11,558 nt of DNA from Streptosporangiaceae bacterium (GTDB lineage: Bacteria > Actinomycetota > Actinomycetes > Streptosporangiales > Streptosporangiaceae): contig JAICWX010000266.1 in NCBI GenBank assembly GCA_025934635.1, positions 1-11,558 of the forward strand. Reading direction: 5' to 3'. A model generated the notes under the pieces. That model saw only the letters and a program-made list of their open reading frames with translations, was not told the origin of the DNA and did no database searches. Within the stretch, counting starts at the first letter, position 1; each line of letters begins with the position of its first letter. This document shows positions 5,948 to 11,558 of this stretch, in pieces. The position numbers were made by a program, and so were the translations under genes.

Positions 5948-6313
5948 ATGCCAGGCAAGGCCGTCATCAGCTTGACCACCGGGCTCGAAGATCCCGAGAA
6001 GGTCACCGTCGCATTTCTCGTCGCCCTCGGCGCGGCCGAATCGGGCCGTCCGACGCTCATGTTCCTCGCCAAGGAAGCCGTCCGGCTCGCCACCGACGGC
6101 ATCGCTGCCGGGGTCGCCTGCGAGGGCTGCCCGCCGCTGGCTGAGCTGGTCAAGCGCTACGAGGCGGCCGGCGGCCGCTACTACGTCTGCCCGATCTGCT
6201 TCAACGCCAAGAACCTCAGTCCCGCCTCGCTGATCGGCGGGGCCGAGCTCCAGGGCACCATTCCGCTGTGGGCCTGGATCGGCGACGAGGCCGCCACCAC
6301 CTTCAGCTACTGA
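5948..6313 (+). CDS. DsrE-family protein with two CxxC motifs
   Basis: A 121-aa cytoplasmic protein of the DsrE/DsrF fold. The fold signature is a beta strand AVISLTTGLEDPEKVTVAF, then SGRPTLMFLAKEAVRLA (helix after a Phe-Leu strand) and LAELVKRYEAAGGRYYVCPI. It has two cysteine pairs, C58/C61 (CEGC) and C81/C84 (CPIC). The second sits where DsrE-like proteins carry their active cysteine; sulfur transfer or thiol redox chemistry is suggested by family but the substrate is not visible. ATG at 5948 has GGGGAGG at 5934-5940, a strong ribosome binding site. The gene starts 89 bases after the broken HD/LuxR gene; that gap holds a short hairpin (GGGCCG at 5909-5914 with CGGCCC at 5920-5925) and may contain its own promoter. 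Confidence 0.88.
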   Translation: MPGKAVISLTTGLEDPEKVTVAFLVALGAAESGRPTLMFLAKEAVRLATDGIAAGVACEGCPPLAELVKRYEAAGGRYYVCPICFNAKNLSPASLIGGAELQGTIPLWAWIGDEAATTFSY

Positions 6314-6475
6314 CTCAGGTCGGCGGAGCGGGTGCGACCAGCCATTTCAGCGCCGCTTCAGCGCTGTTCCTTATCGTCGGCCGCAGAGAGAGCGGTCGGC
6401 GCGCGATGCTGCGCGCGCGTGACCGGTGGGGCTGGGAGGGCGGACGACAGGTCCGCCGGTCAGAGAGGGAACAGG

Positions 6476-7351
6476 GTGAAATTCCGGATAACGCGTCGGC
6501 GGGCGGCAGTGCTGCTCGCCTTTATGGCTTTGCTGATCGGCATTCCCGCTACCGCGTCGGCCGCTGATGCCGCCGCGGGCAACGGCTGGATCAGGCTTGG
6601 TAACTTGTCGGCGACCACGGCCGCCGTGGACATTTACGTGTACCCGGCCGGTGATTCGACTCCGCGTCTGGTGCTCCATAACGTCACCTACGGAACGGTA
6701 TCGGGGTACAGCTCCGTGAGCGCCGGCGACTACAGCGTCAAGATGCTCAAAACGGGCTCCGCCGCGTCGAGCCAGCCCGTGCTGACCACCGACCTGACGG
6801 TGAAGGGCGGCAAGTCGTACACGGCGGCCGCCCTCAGCACCAAGGGCCAGGGGGCGCAGCTGAAGGTCCTCAATGACGAGCTGACCACGCCCGCGGGCCA
6901 GTCCCGGGTCCGGGTGATCCAGGCTTCGGTCAAGCAGGATGCCGTCAAGTTCCACTGCAGCTGCGCACCGGGCGCACCGGGGAACATCGTGACCAAGGCG
7001 GCGCCCGGTTCGGTCAGCTCCTACACCTCCATCCCGGCGGGCACGTGGACGATGGCCGCGACCGGCCCCAGCGCGAAGACGAGCCAGCCCGTCACCCTCA
7101 CCGGGAACACCGTTCACACCGAGGTCGTCCTGGACGGCTCCAACGGCCTGGAGATCCTCAACCTGACCGATGCCGCCGGGGTCGGAGCGCCGCCCGCCGG
7201 CGGCGTGGCCACGGGCTTCGGCGGCACCGCGCCGCACGGGCCGGGCTCGCCGCTGCCGTGGCTCGCGGTCATCGGCGCCGGGGCACTGCTCGTCCTGACC
7301 GGCGGCATGTGGCGGCGTAACAAGCTCCGCCGCCTGACCACCGAGGCGTAA
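6476..7351 (+). CDS. Secreted, membrane-anchored DUF4397 protein
   Basis: A 291-aa exported protein. The start is GTG 6476, with GAGAGGGA upstream and a Sec signal peptide: basic MKFRITRRR, hydrophobic AAVLLAFMALLIGIP, and likely cleavage after ATASA near residue 29. The mature part has two DUF4397-like beta units. The first (about 37-135) has GWIRLGNLSATTAAVDIYVY, VTYGTVSGYSSVSAGDYSV and LTVKGGKSYTAAALS. The second (about 140-225) has SRVRVIQAS, VSSYTSIPAGTWTM and LTGNTVHTEVVLDG. A Gly/Pro linker follows, then a C-terminal helix LPWLAVIGAGALLVLTGGMW and the basic tail RRNKLRRL, giving an outside-facing protein held in the membrane, without an LPXTG motif. A longer frame opens at 6332, but it would put the signal peptide internally. 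A 7-bp hairpin (6439-6445/6451-6457) lies just upstream of the ribosome binding site. Function unknown; a cell-surface role is inferred. Confidence 0.87.
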   Translation: MKFRITRRRAAVLLAFMALLIGIPATASAADAAAGNGWIRLGNLSATTAAVDIYVYPAGDSTPRLVLHNVTYGTVSGYSSVSAGDYSVKMLKTGSAASSQPVLTTDLTVKGGKSYTAAALSTKGQGAQLKVLNDELTTPAGQSRVRVIQASVKQDAVKFHCSCAPGAPGNIVTKAAPGSVSSYTSIPAGTWTMAATGPSAKTSQPVTLTGNTVHTEVVLDGSNGLEILNLTDAAGVGAPPAGGVATGFGGTAPHGPGSPLPWLAVIGAGALLVLTGGMWRRNKLRRLTTEA

Positions 7352-7360
7352 CAGCGCTCC

Positions 7361-7402
7361 GCAGCAGGCCGGCCGCATCGCCGTGTGCGGCCGGCCTGCT
7401 GC
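7361..7402 (+). terminator. Strong hairpin terminator after the DUF4397 gene
   Basis: A perfect 17-bp inverted repeat pairs 7361-7377 with 7386-7402 around an 8-base loop, starting 10 bases after the DUF4397 stop. There is only a short T-containing tail (TGTCTC), which is common for actinobacterial terminators. The symmetric stem could also stop transcription coming from the right. Confidence 0.85.
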
Positions 7403-7426
7403 TGTCTCAGCCCCGGACTGCGGCGT

Positions 7427-7561
7427 GCGGCCGCCGCGGCCGGCTACATCGCCGTGGGCCTCGCGTTCGAGGAGCATGACCTGAGCCAGAGCCTGGGCGG
7501 CGGCTACGCCGCGTACCGGACCCGGGTGCCCGCGCTGATCCCCTCGCTGCGGCCGGGTTCA
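7427..7561 (+). pseudogene. C-terminal remnant of an isoprenylcysteine-methyltransferase-like gene
   Basis: In one frame this encodes AGYIAVGLAFEEHDLSQSLG, then a Gly-rich GGYAAYRTRVPALIPSLRPG. That pattern (FEExDL, YxxYRxRVPxLIP) is the conserved C-terminal tail of the membrane methyltransferases of the ICMT/NnrU-like group, which ends the protein in intact homologues. Here there is no start, no membrane segment upstream, and no stop where it should be: the frame runs on, antisense through the neighbouring VOC gene. Third positions are almost all G or C, as in a real gene. It lies between the terminator and the stop codon of the minus-strand VOC gene (7559-7561), so it looks like a deletion or rearrangement scar. 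Confidence 0.65.
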
Positions 7562-8293
7562 GGCCAGCTCGACCGCGAGGCCGAGGCGCTTGGCCAGCAG
7601 CCCGGCCCGCTCCCGGTCCTGGGCGGTGAACGCATCGCCGGCCCGGGTGAAGCGGACGTGGTGCAGCGACCCGCCGAGTGGCAGGCCCTCCTCGCGCACC
7701 AGCCTGATCCGCTTGCCGTCGGGCCAGGTGAGCTCGGCGGCGTCACCGCCGGAGGTCTCGAGCGTTCCCTCCAGCACCTCGGCGAACAGCCGCGTCGCGG
7801 CGGGAAGGTCGCCGACGTGATACTCGATCAGGTCGAACCGGGCCGCGGGCCCGGGCGCGGGCAGTTCGGCCGGCGGCGTGCCCGGGGGCGGCGGGCCGCC
7901 CTGCCAGGCCACCTGGATGACGATGCCGTGCACGTCACGCGGGTGCAGGAAGGCTTCCTTCCAGTTGGCGCCGGACAGGTCGACCCCGACCGGCTCGATA
8001 CCAAGCGCCCGGACCTTGGCCAGCATGTCCTCGATGTCGCTGACGGCGAAGTTGAAGTGGTGCGGTCCGGCGCCGTGGGCGGTCAGGAAGCGCTCGAGGA
8101 ACGCCGCGTCGGGCCCGCCGGCCGGCCTCAGCAGCTCGACCTTCGGGCCGGCGGCGAACTCCAGCTGACCCCACCAGAACCCGGGGGAGTCACCGCCGTA
8201 CGCCCAGCTGCCGCCGAGGACGCCGCCGAACAGCTCCCACCCGTCAGCCAGGGCCGGGGTGCCGATGGCCAGGTGATCGAGAACAACGGTCAT
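7559..8293 (-). CDS. VOC-family protein (glyoxalase fold)
   Basis: A 244-aa protein of the vicinal oxygen chelate superfamily. The first module (about 1-130) keeps the metal-ligand pattern: H7 in LDHLAIG, E54 in KVELLRP, H78/H79 in PHHFNFAVSDI, and a strand VIQVAWQG near the end with an E/Q-type position. This resembles methylmalonyl-CoA epimerase-type proteins, but the substrate is not readable. A Pro-rich linker (GPPPPGTPPAELPAPGP) leads to a second half (DLIEYHVGDLPAATRLFAEV to the end) that also looks like a VOC module and has HHVRF. ATG at 8293 has GGAGG eight bases upstream. It starts 30 bases after the PheRS-like stop, so the two are one operon. Confidence 0.88.
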   Translation of the reverse strand: MTVVLDHLAIGTPALADGWELFGGVLGGSWAYGGDSPGFWWGQLEFAAGPKVELLRPAGGPDAAFLERFLTAHGAGPHHFNFAVSDIEDMLAKVRALGIEPVGVDLSGANWKEAFLHPRDVHGIVIQVAWQGGPPPPGTPPAELPAPGPAARFDLIEYHVGDLPAATRLFAEVLEGTLETSGGDAAELTWPDGKRIRLVREEGLPLGGSLHHVRFTRAGDAFTAQDRERAGLLAKRLGLAVELA

Positions 8294-8323
8294 CGGTGTG
8301 CCTCCGGCGCTCGAGACTGATGA

Positions 8324-9484
8324 TCATGGCGCATCCGACGTTACCGCCGGCCTGCCCGCCGATGCCCACTGGTGCTCCGTTCCCTGATGGATGGCCAGGT
8401 AGATGCGGTCGCGCAGAACGTTGGCGGCCTCGTTCGTCAGCGTCTGCTCCAGGTCGCGGAGCACGACGCGGACGAGGAGGTTCTGCTGGCCCGGCCGGGC
8501 CCCGAGGCGGCGGACCGCAGCCGCCGGCAGGCCGGCGTACGGCGTGGCGGACAGCACGCGGATCTCCTCCACGCACGACGCGCCGGCGCCGAGGGCGTCG
8601 CGGACCCGGTCACCCAGGGTTTCCCCGTCCTCGTCCGCGTCCACCGTGACCGACAGGTCGCGCGTGACGGGAGGCATGGACGAGACCGGCCGGTAGGCGG
8701 CCAGGTCGCTCATCTGGCCCGCGATCCGGGGATCGGCCGAGCGGAGCAGCCGGATATCCCCGATGCCCTTGACCAGCATCAGCATGCGGTCCAGGCCCAT
8801 GCCCAGGGCCAGGCCGCCGCAGCCGTCCAGCCCGGCCGCCGCCAGCACGCGGGGGTGGGCCAGGCCGCACTCCCAGACCTCCACCCAGCGGCCGTCGGGC
8901 CGGACGTCGACCTGGCGGCCGTGCTCGGTGTACGGGTGGACCCGCGGCTCCTGCCGGTACGGCAGCCCCGGGACGAGCGCCCCGAGCAGGATAGCGGTCA
9001 TCTCGTCCAGGTCCGCGTCCGTCAGGGGCCGGGAGGTGATCCGCCACAGGTCGAGCTGATGCGGGGTGCCGGTGTGCTGCCAGTCGATGGCGTCCCGCCG
9101 GTAGGCCATCCCCGGGCAGGCCAGCAGCACGTCCGGGTCGCCGGCGGCCTGCCGGTCCCGGGCCAGCTGGCGCAGCGCGGGCGGGATCATGGCGGTGGAA
9201 TGGCTGCGGAGCATCCGGCCGGGGCTGACGTACCGGGTGTAGCGGGCCTCCCGGGTGATCGCGCCGGCCGCGTAGCCCAGCCGGTCGTAGTTGTCGGCGA
9301 CCGGGACGACGGCCGGCCCGCGGCACCACCGCACCTCGCACGACCAGGCACCGGACAGGGCGTGCGCGGCGCGGTCGGCCAGCAGCTGGATGGCGTGCGG
9401 GCCGGCCGCCGGATCGGACAGGTCGCGGACGCCGAGGGCGTCCCGGAGCTGCGCAGGGCTGAGATAGGAAACTGGACGGGACAT
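8324..9484 (-). CDS. Stand-alone PheRS-like class II aminoacyl-tRNA synthetase
   Basis: A 386-aa protein that joins a PheS-type class II catalytic core to a C-terminal FDX-ACB anticodon-binding domain, like monomeric mitochondrial PheRS and unlike the usual bacterial two-subunit enzyme. The core has LRSHSTAMIPPAL (92-104; motif 1 region), the motif 2 block YRRDAIDWQHTGTPHQLDLW (128-147), WVEVWECGLAHPRVL (200-214) and motif 3 GLALGMGLDRMLML (224-237), followed by DIRLL. The FDX-ACB part spans about 265-365 (YRPVSSMPPVTRDLSVTVD). The core motifs are kept, so it may still activate an amino acid, but whether it charges tRNA-Phe is unknown. ATG 9484 has the ribosome binding site GAAGAGGAG at 9490-9498, directly after a strong hairpin. 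It heads an operon with the VOC gene. A second-copy resistance enzyme or a tRNA-dependent biosynthesis role are possible alternatives. Confidence 0.85.
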   Translation of the reverse strand: MSRPVSYLSPAQLRDALGVRDLSDPAAGPHAIQLLADRAAHALSGAWSCEVRWCRGPAVVPVADNYDRLGYAAGAITREARYTRYVSPGRMLRSHSTAMIPPALRQLARDRQAAGDPDVLLACPGMAYRRDAIDWQHTGTPHQLDLWRITSRPLTDADLDEMTAILLGALVPGLPYRQEPRVHPYTEHGRQVDVRPDGRWVEVWECGLAHPRVLAAAGLDGCGGLALGMGLDRMLMLVKGIGDIRLLRSADPRIAGQMSDLAAYRPVSSMPPVTRDLSVTVDADEDGETLGDRVRDALGAGASCVEEIRVLSATPYAGLPAAAVRRLGARPGQQNLLVRVVLRDLEQTLTNEAANVLRDRIYLAIHQGTEHQWASAGRPAVTSDAP

Positions 9485-9499
9485 GGTGACTCCTCTTCG

Positions 9500-9606
9500 A
9501 GGTGAGCGGGCGGGAGAGGTCCTCCCGGCCCCGGGCTCACCTGGGCGAAGTCGCCGTCTTAACGCAGCGGAACGCCTCCCGGCGGCCCTGGGCGGGCCGG
9601 GAGGCG
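9500..9606 (-). promoter_or_regulatory. Attenuator-like leader of the PheRS-like operon
   Basis: Two stable hairpins precede the gene. The first is a perfect 11-bp stem (9573-9583 with 9596-9606). The second has an outer 8-bp stem (9500-9507 with 9535-9542) enclosing a 6-bp stem (9511-9516 with 9522-9527); it ends one base before the ribosome binding site at 9490-9498. On the transcribed strand the nonamer GCCGGGAGG occurs twice (9575-9583 and 9521-9529), and both copies can pair with the same CCTCCCGGC arm (9596-9604). The folds are mutually exclusive, as in attenuation leaders. No T-box bulge motif is present. Confidence 0.45.
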
Positions 9607-9627
9607 CGGAAATCGGCGCGCTGCCAT
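9559..9627 (-). CDS. Possible 22-codon leader peptide
   Basis: A short frame opens with ATG at 9627 after GGGGAG (9637-9642; nine-base spacer) and ends with TAA at 9559. The peptide is rich in Arg, Pro and Gly, with a single Phe (sixth codon). It spans the first leader hairpin exactly, so translating or stalled ribosomes would melt that stem. Phe is not enriched as a classical pheA/pheS leader would be, so this may be fortuitous. Confidence 0.25.
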   Translation of the reverse strand: MAARRFPRLPARPGPPGGVPLR

Positions 9628-9651
9628 GATCTTATTCTCCCCGGGATGGCC

Positions 9652-9683
9652 GCCGCCGGCAACTGACCACCGCCGCCGGCGGC
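9652..9683 (-). terminator. Hairpin terminator after the small membrane protein gene
   Basis: A perfect 9-bp inverted repeat (9652-9660 with 9675-9683, 14-base loop) begins at the stop codon of the minus-strand membrane protein gene. There is no T run after it on the minus strand, so efficiency is uncertain. It would separate that gene from the PheRS-like operon. Confidence 0.45.
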
Positions 9684-9877
9684 TAGGCGGCTGGCCGGTC
9701 GCGCAGGCCGATGGCCGCCAGGGCCAGGCCCGCCAGGGCGATGACCGGGCCGACGAACGCCCAGAAGGTGATGCCGGACATCACGCTGCCGCCGAGGATG
9801 CCCAGGCCCTGAAGCGTGAAGACCGCCCCGGCGAGCGCGAGGACGAAGCCGGCGCCGACCAGCATGACCCGCCTCAT
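9683..9877 (-). CDS. Small membrane protein with two transmembrane helices
   Basis: A 64-aa protein of unknown function. It has a basic start (MRR), a first helix VMLVGAGFVLALAGAVFTLQ, a short turn LGILGGSVMSG, and a second helix FWAFVGPVIALAGLALAAIG, ending in the polar tail LRDRPAA. The pattern (FTLQGLGILGGSxMSGxTFW) is familiar from many actinobacterial small membrane proteins without a known role. ATG 9877 has AGAGG six bases upstream. It appears to be a single-gene unit, followed by its own hairpin and preceded by a perfect 8-bp hairpin with a flanking 5-bp extension (9913-9945). Confidence 0.82.
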   Translation of the reverse strand: MRRVMLVGAGFVLALAGAVFTLQGLGILGGSVMSGITFWAFVGPVIALAGLALAAIGLRDRPAA

Positions 9878-10255
9878 GGTGCCTCTTTTTCCCGGGATCG
9901 AGGTTCAGCGGGGCCTGACCGTGGTCACGGGGACCACGGCCAGGCACAGCCGGATTTCCTCCGACAGGTCAAGGGGGGAGGACCTGCGGCATAGCTCACG
10001 GCTCACCTTGAATAACGTACCGAACGGGGTCACGGTTCAGCCCCGGCCGGCCAGCCGTGGCCGCGGCCGGGGTGCGGTCTGCCTCCAGGCCTGCTTCCGG
10101 TTCAGGCCGCTGCCGTTCCTGCGCGACGCCGGCCTGGGCGGCTGAACCCGCGGGCATGCGGGAAGCAACCGATCCCGCCGGGCCGCGTTGTCTAGATTGG
10201 AGCTTCCGCGGGACGGCGATGAGCCAGCCGGAAACGACCGGGCGGCGTGACGAAA
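9878..10255. other. Intergenic stretch with three strong hairpins, no gene
   Basis: No frame here shows both a start with ribosome binding site and coding-like composition. The stretch holds hairpins at 9913-9945 (8-bp core 9919-9926/9932-9939), 10041-10072 (8 bp, CCCCGGCC with GGCCGGGG) and 10099-10148 (GGTTCAG with CTGAACC plus an inner 4-bp CCGC/GCGG extension after a bulge). GGTTCAG occurs at 9903, 10034 and 10099 and, inverted, at 10142. Confidence 0.5.
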
Positions 10256-10470
10256 CGGCAAGGACCTCATCACGATCGTGGATTCGCCCGCGCCGGATAC
10301 CCAGGACCTGGTCAGGGTGTCCATCGCCACGGGCCGCGTCACGAGCGTCCTGGATGGTCGGAAACGTCACGAAGAGCCTGCTATCGCTGCACGGCTGGGT
10401 CCATGGTGCCTATCACCAGCTCGCACCCGTCTTCGGGCCTTCTGGCGCCCGGTTCCAGATGACCTGGTAG
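10251..10470 (+). pseudogene. Decayed coding stretch, at least two frames, family uncertain
   Basis: From 10251 (just after a TGA) to about 10352, one frame reads NGKDLITIVDSPAPDTQDLV followed by RVSIATGRVTSVLDG. Its codons nearly all end in G or C, as in real genes here. It then loses this bias. Another frame, from ATG 10354, reads MVGNVTKSLLSLHGWV with similar bias, then HGAYHQLAPVFGPSGARFQ and a stop at 10468-10470. LLSLHGWV is reminiscent of the N-terminus of DedA membrane proteins, but the rest does not fit. I see no start with a good ribosome binding site and cannot name the parent genes. It looks like leftovers of deletion events. Confidence 0.3.
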
Positions 10471-10499
10471 CGGGAGCGAAGCCGCCGGGGGCCCGCGCC

Positions 10500-10773
10500 G
10501 GAGCTAACGCGGAGCCTAGTCCCGTCGCAATCAAGATTTGACTTACGCAACTGACGATTGTGTCTCAGGTACTGGCAATTACTGCTTTACGTCCGCAAGT
10601 ATTGTTTGCGAGTGACGCGCCGGTCGTTAACTGATTTTCGCTTCGGGTAGGCGGAGAACCTCGCTCGTTGGCATGCCTTAAATCGGGACCCGGCTTGGTA
10701 CTGGTGTTACGGCCCCTGGTAGTCCTAGGTTTGCACCAGGAAATAAGTCCTGCTGGGCAGGGGAGGAGATCGC
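10500..10773 (+). promoter_or_regulatory. AT-richer control region of the molybdenum hydroxylase operon
   Basis: This stretch is clearly less GC-rich than the rest of the window. It contains TTGACT at 10538-10543 (possible -35, no convincing -10), an inverted repeat CGCAA/TTGCG at 10594-10598 and 10606-10610 (seven-base spacer), and CCTGGT/ACCAGG at 10715-10720 and 10735-10740 close to the ribosome binding site GGGGAGGAG (10760-10768). No known riboswitch was recognised. Confidence 0.4.
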
Positions 10774-11244
10774 ATGGCAGACATCACCGTCACCGTCGAT
10801 GGCGTGAAGTATGCGGATCACGTAGAGCCCCGGATGCTGCTTGTCCACTATCTGAGGGAAACCGTGGGCAAGACCGGAACTCCTATCGGATGCGATACGT
10901 CGAATTGCGGCGCATGCACGGTGCTGCTAGACGGGCAGTCAGTTAAAAGCTGTTCCGTCCTGGCCGTCCAGGCGGACGGCGCGGACATCACCACGATCCA
11001 GGGCCTGGCGAACGGCGGCGGCCTGCATCCGATCCAGCGCGCCTTCCACGAGGAGCACGCGCTGCAGTGCGGGTACTGCACACCAGGGATGATCATGGCG
11101 ACCTCGGACCTGCTCCGGGAGAATCCGCACCCCAGCGATGAGGAGATCCGCGAGGGCCTGGAAGGCAACCTGTGCCGCTGCACCGGCTATGAGAACATCG
11201 TCCGCGCCGTCCGGCGCGCCGCCGAGGCAGGAGTAGGCGAATGA
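10774..11244 (+). CDS. Molybdenum hydroxylase small subunit, two 2Fe-2S clusters (coxS-like)
   Basis: The electron-transfer subunit of a CO dehydrogenase/xanthine dehydrogenase family enzyme (156 aa, usual length). It passes electrons from the molybdenum centre to the FAD subunit. The N-terminal plant-ferredoxin domain binds the first cluster with C40, C45, C48 and C60 (GCDTSNCGACTVLLDG). The C-terminal helical domain binds the second with C99 and C102 (CGYCTPGM) and C134 and C136 (NLCRCTGY). All eight ligands are present. ATG 10774 has GGGGAGGAG five bases upstream. Its stop overlaps the start of the large subunit by four bases (ATGA). No medium FAD subunit gene precedes it, so the order is small-large, as in form II (coxSLM) and many other hydroxylases. 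The substrate cannot be told from this subunit. Confidence 0.95.
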   Translation: MADITVTVDGVKYADHVEPRMLLVHYLRETVGKTGTPIGCDTSNCGACTVLLDGQSVKSCSVLAVQADGADITTIQGLANGGGLHPIQRAFHEEHALQCGYCTPGMIMATSDLLRENPHPSDEEIREGLEGNLCRCTGYENIVRAVRRAAEAGVGE

Positions 11245-11558
11245 CCGCGCCGACCGAGACCCCTCAGGCCGAGGCCGAGCTGGGCAAGGCCCGCCTGCGC
11301 AAGGAGGACGAGCGCCTCATCACCGGCCAGACCAACTGGACCGACAACATCCAGCTGCCCGGGATGCTGCACATCGCCTTCCTCCGCAGCCCGTACGCCC
11401 ACGCCCGGATCACCTCAGTCGACGTCAGCGCGGCCAGGAACGAGCCGGGCGTGATCGCCGCCTACTCCGGCGCGGACTTCGCCGACGAGCAGGGCAGCCT
11501 GCCCTGCGCCTGGCCGGTCACCCCGGACATCGTGATCCCCGCCCACCCGCCGATGGCA
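11241..11558 (+). CDS. Molybdenum hydroxylase large subunit, N-terminal part (coxL-like), cut by window end
   Basis: The first 106 residues of a molybdopterin-cytosine-dinucleotide-binding catalytic subunit. After a short variable leader, LGKARLRKEDERLITGQTNW and TDNIQLPGMLHIAFLRSPYA (then HARI) match the conserved N-terminal aldehyde oxidase/xanthine dehydrogenase a/b hammerhead domain (R-x-x-D-x-x-L-I-T-G, F-x-R-S-P-x-A-H-A-x-I). The start ATG at 11241 overlaps the small-subunit stop. The active-site loop that separates true CO dehydrogenase (AYxCSFR) from form II-like enzymes (AYRGAGR) lies beyond the window, so substrate stays open. Confidence 0.93.
   Translation, partial: MTAPTETPQAEAELGKARLRKEDERLITGQTNWTDNIQLPGMLHIAFLRSPYAHARITSVDVSAARNEPGVIAAYSGADFADEQGSLPCAWPVTPDIVIPAHPPMA

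Noticed and set aside
6314..6475. Riboswitch upstream of the DUF4397 gene
   Set aside because: Only simple hairpins are present (such as 6439-6457); no motif of the c-di-AMP, c-di-GMP or cobalamin classes was recognised.
7385..8320. Plus-strand open frame of 311 codons across the VOC gene
   Set aside because: Only its first part (to 7561) resembles a protein family, as a remnant; the rest is antisense to the VOC gene.
8372..9505. Plus-strand open frame of 377 codons opposite the PheRS-like gene
   Set aside because: It is the antisense shadow of a gene with clear class II motifs; its composition is low-complexity Arg/Gly/Val/Ala.
9996..10370. Minus-strand frame of 124 codons in the gene-poor stretch
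   Set aside because: It crosses two strong hairpins, has no ribosome binding site and shows no protein-like pattern.
1..11558. CRISPR array or tandem repeats
   Set aside because: No regularly spaced direct repeats were found on reading the window.

Overview
The window comes from a high-GC actinobacterium. The evidence is strong third-position G/C in every real gene, many GTG starts, hairpin terminators without long T runs, and the actinomycete-type XRE/DUF5753 plus DUF6879 gene pair. The order cannot be fixed from the sequence; Streptosporangiales, Streptomycetales or relatives are all possible.

Layout. (1) Positions 1-124 hold a decayed 3' part of an IS630-type transposase on the minus strand. 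(2) Positions 250-470 form a complete T-box riboswitch that appears to control translation of a class II aspartyl-tRNA synthetase of the archaeal type (468-1787). Its specifier codon is GAC (Asp), its acceptor-binding bulge is UGGC, and its sequestering helix covers the ribosome binding site and GTG start. (3) A selenocysteine tRNA (anticodon TCA) lies directly downstream at 1838-1930. (4) A minus-strand cluster runs from 4097 down to 1974: an 86-aa unknown, a DUF6879 protein, an XRE/DUF5753 regulator, and two overlapping small unknown genes. A 17-bp near-palindromic motif occurs upstream of the first gene and again upstream of the small-gene pair, which suggests control by the cluster's own regulator. 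(5) On the plus strand, positions 4285-5858 encode an HD-domain plus LuxR-type regulator broken by a one-base frameshift. It is followed by a DsrE-family protein (5948-6313), a secreted, membrane-anchored DUF4397 protein (6476-7351) and a strong terminator. (6) Positions 7427-7561 are a C-terminal remnant of an isoprenylcysteine-methyltransferase-like gene, abutting the 3' end of the next operon. (7) A minus-strand operon (9484 to 7559) encodes a stand-alone PheRS-like class II synthetase and a VOC-family (glyoxalase-fold) protein. Its leader can form alternative hairpins and contains a possible 22-codon leader ORF. (8) A small two-helix membrane protein lies at 9683-9877 on the minus strand. 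(9) About 900 bases (9878-10773) hold no convincing intact gene, only hairpins, a decayed coding stretch and the control region of the next operon. (10) Positions 10774-11558 start a molybdenum hydroxylase operon (CO/xanthine dehydrogenase family): the small 2Fe-2S subunit, then the large molybdopterin subunit, cut by the window end.

The most notable items are the aspartate-specific translational T-box on an archaeal-type AspRS carrying the His/Pro signature of non-discriminating enzymes, the repeated operator-like motif in the DUF6879/XRE cluster, and the attenuator-like leader of the PheRS-like operon.
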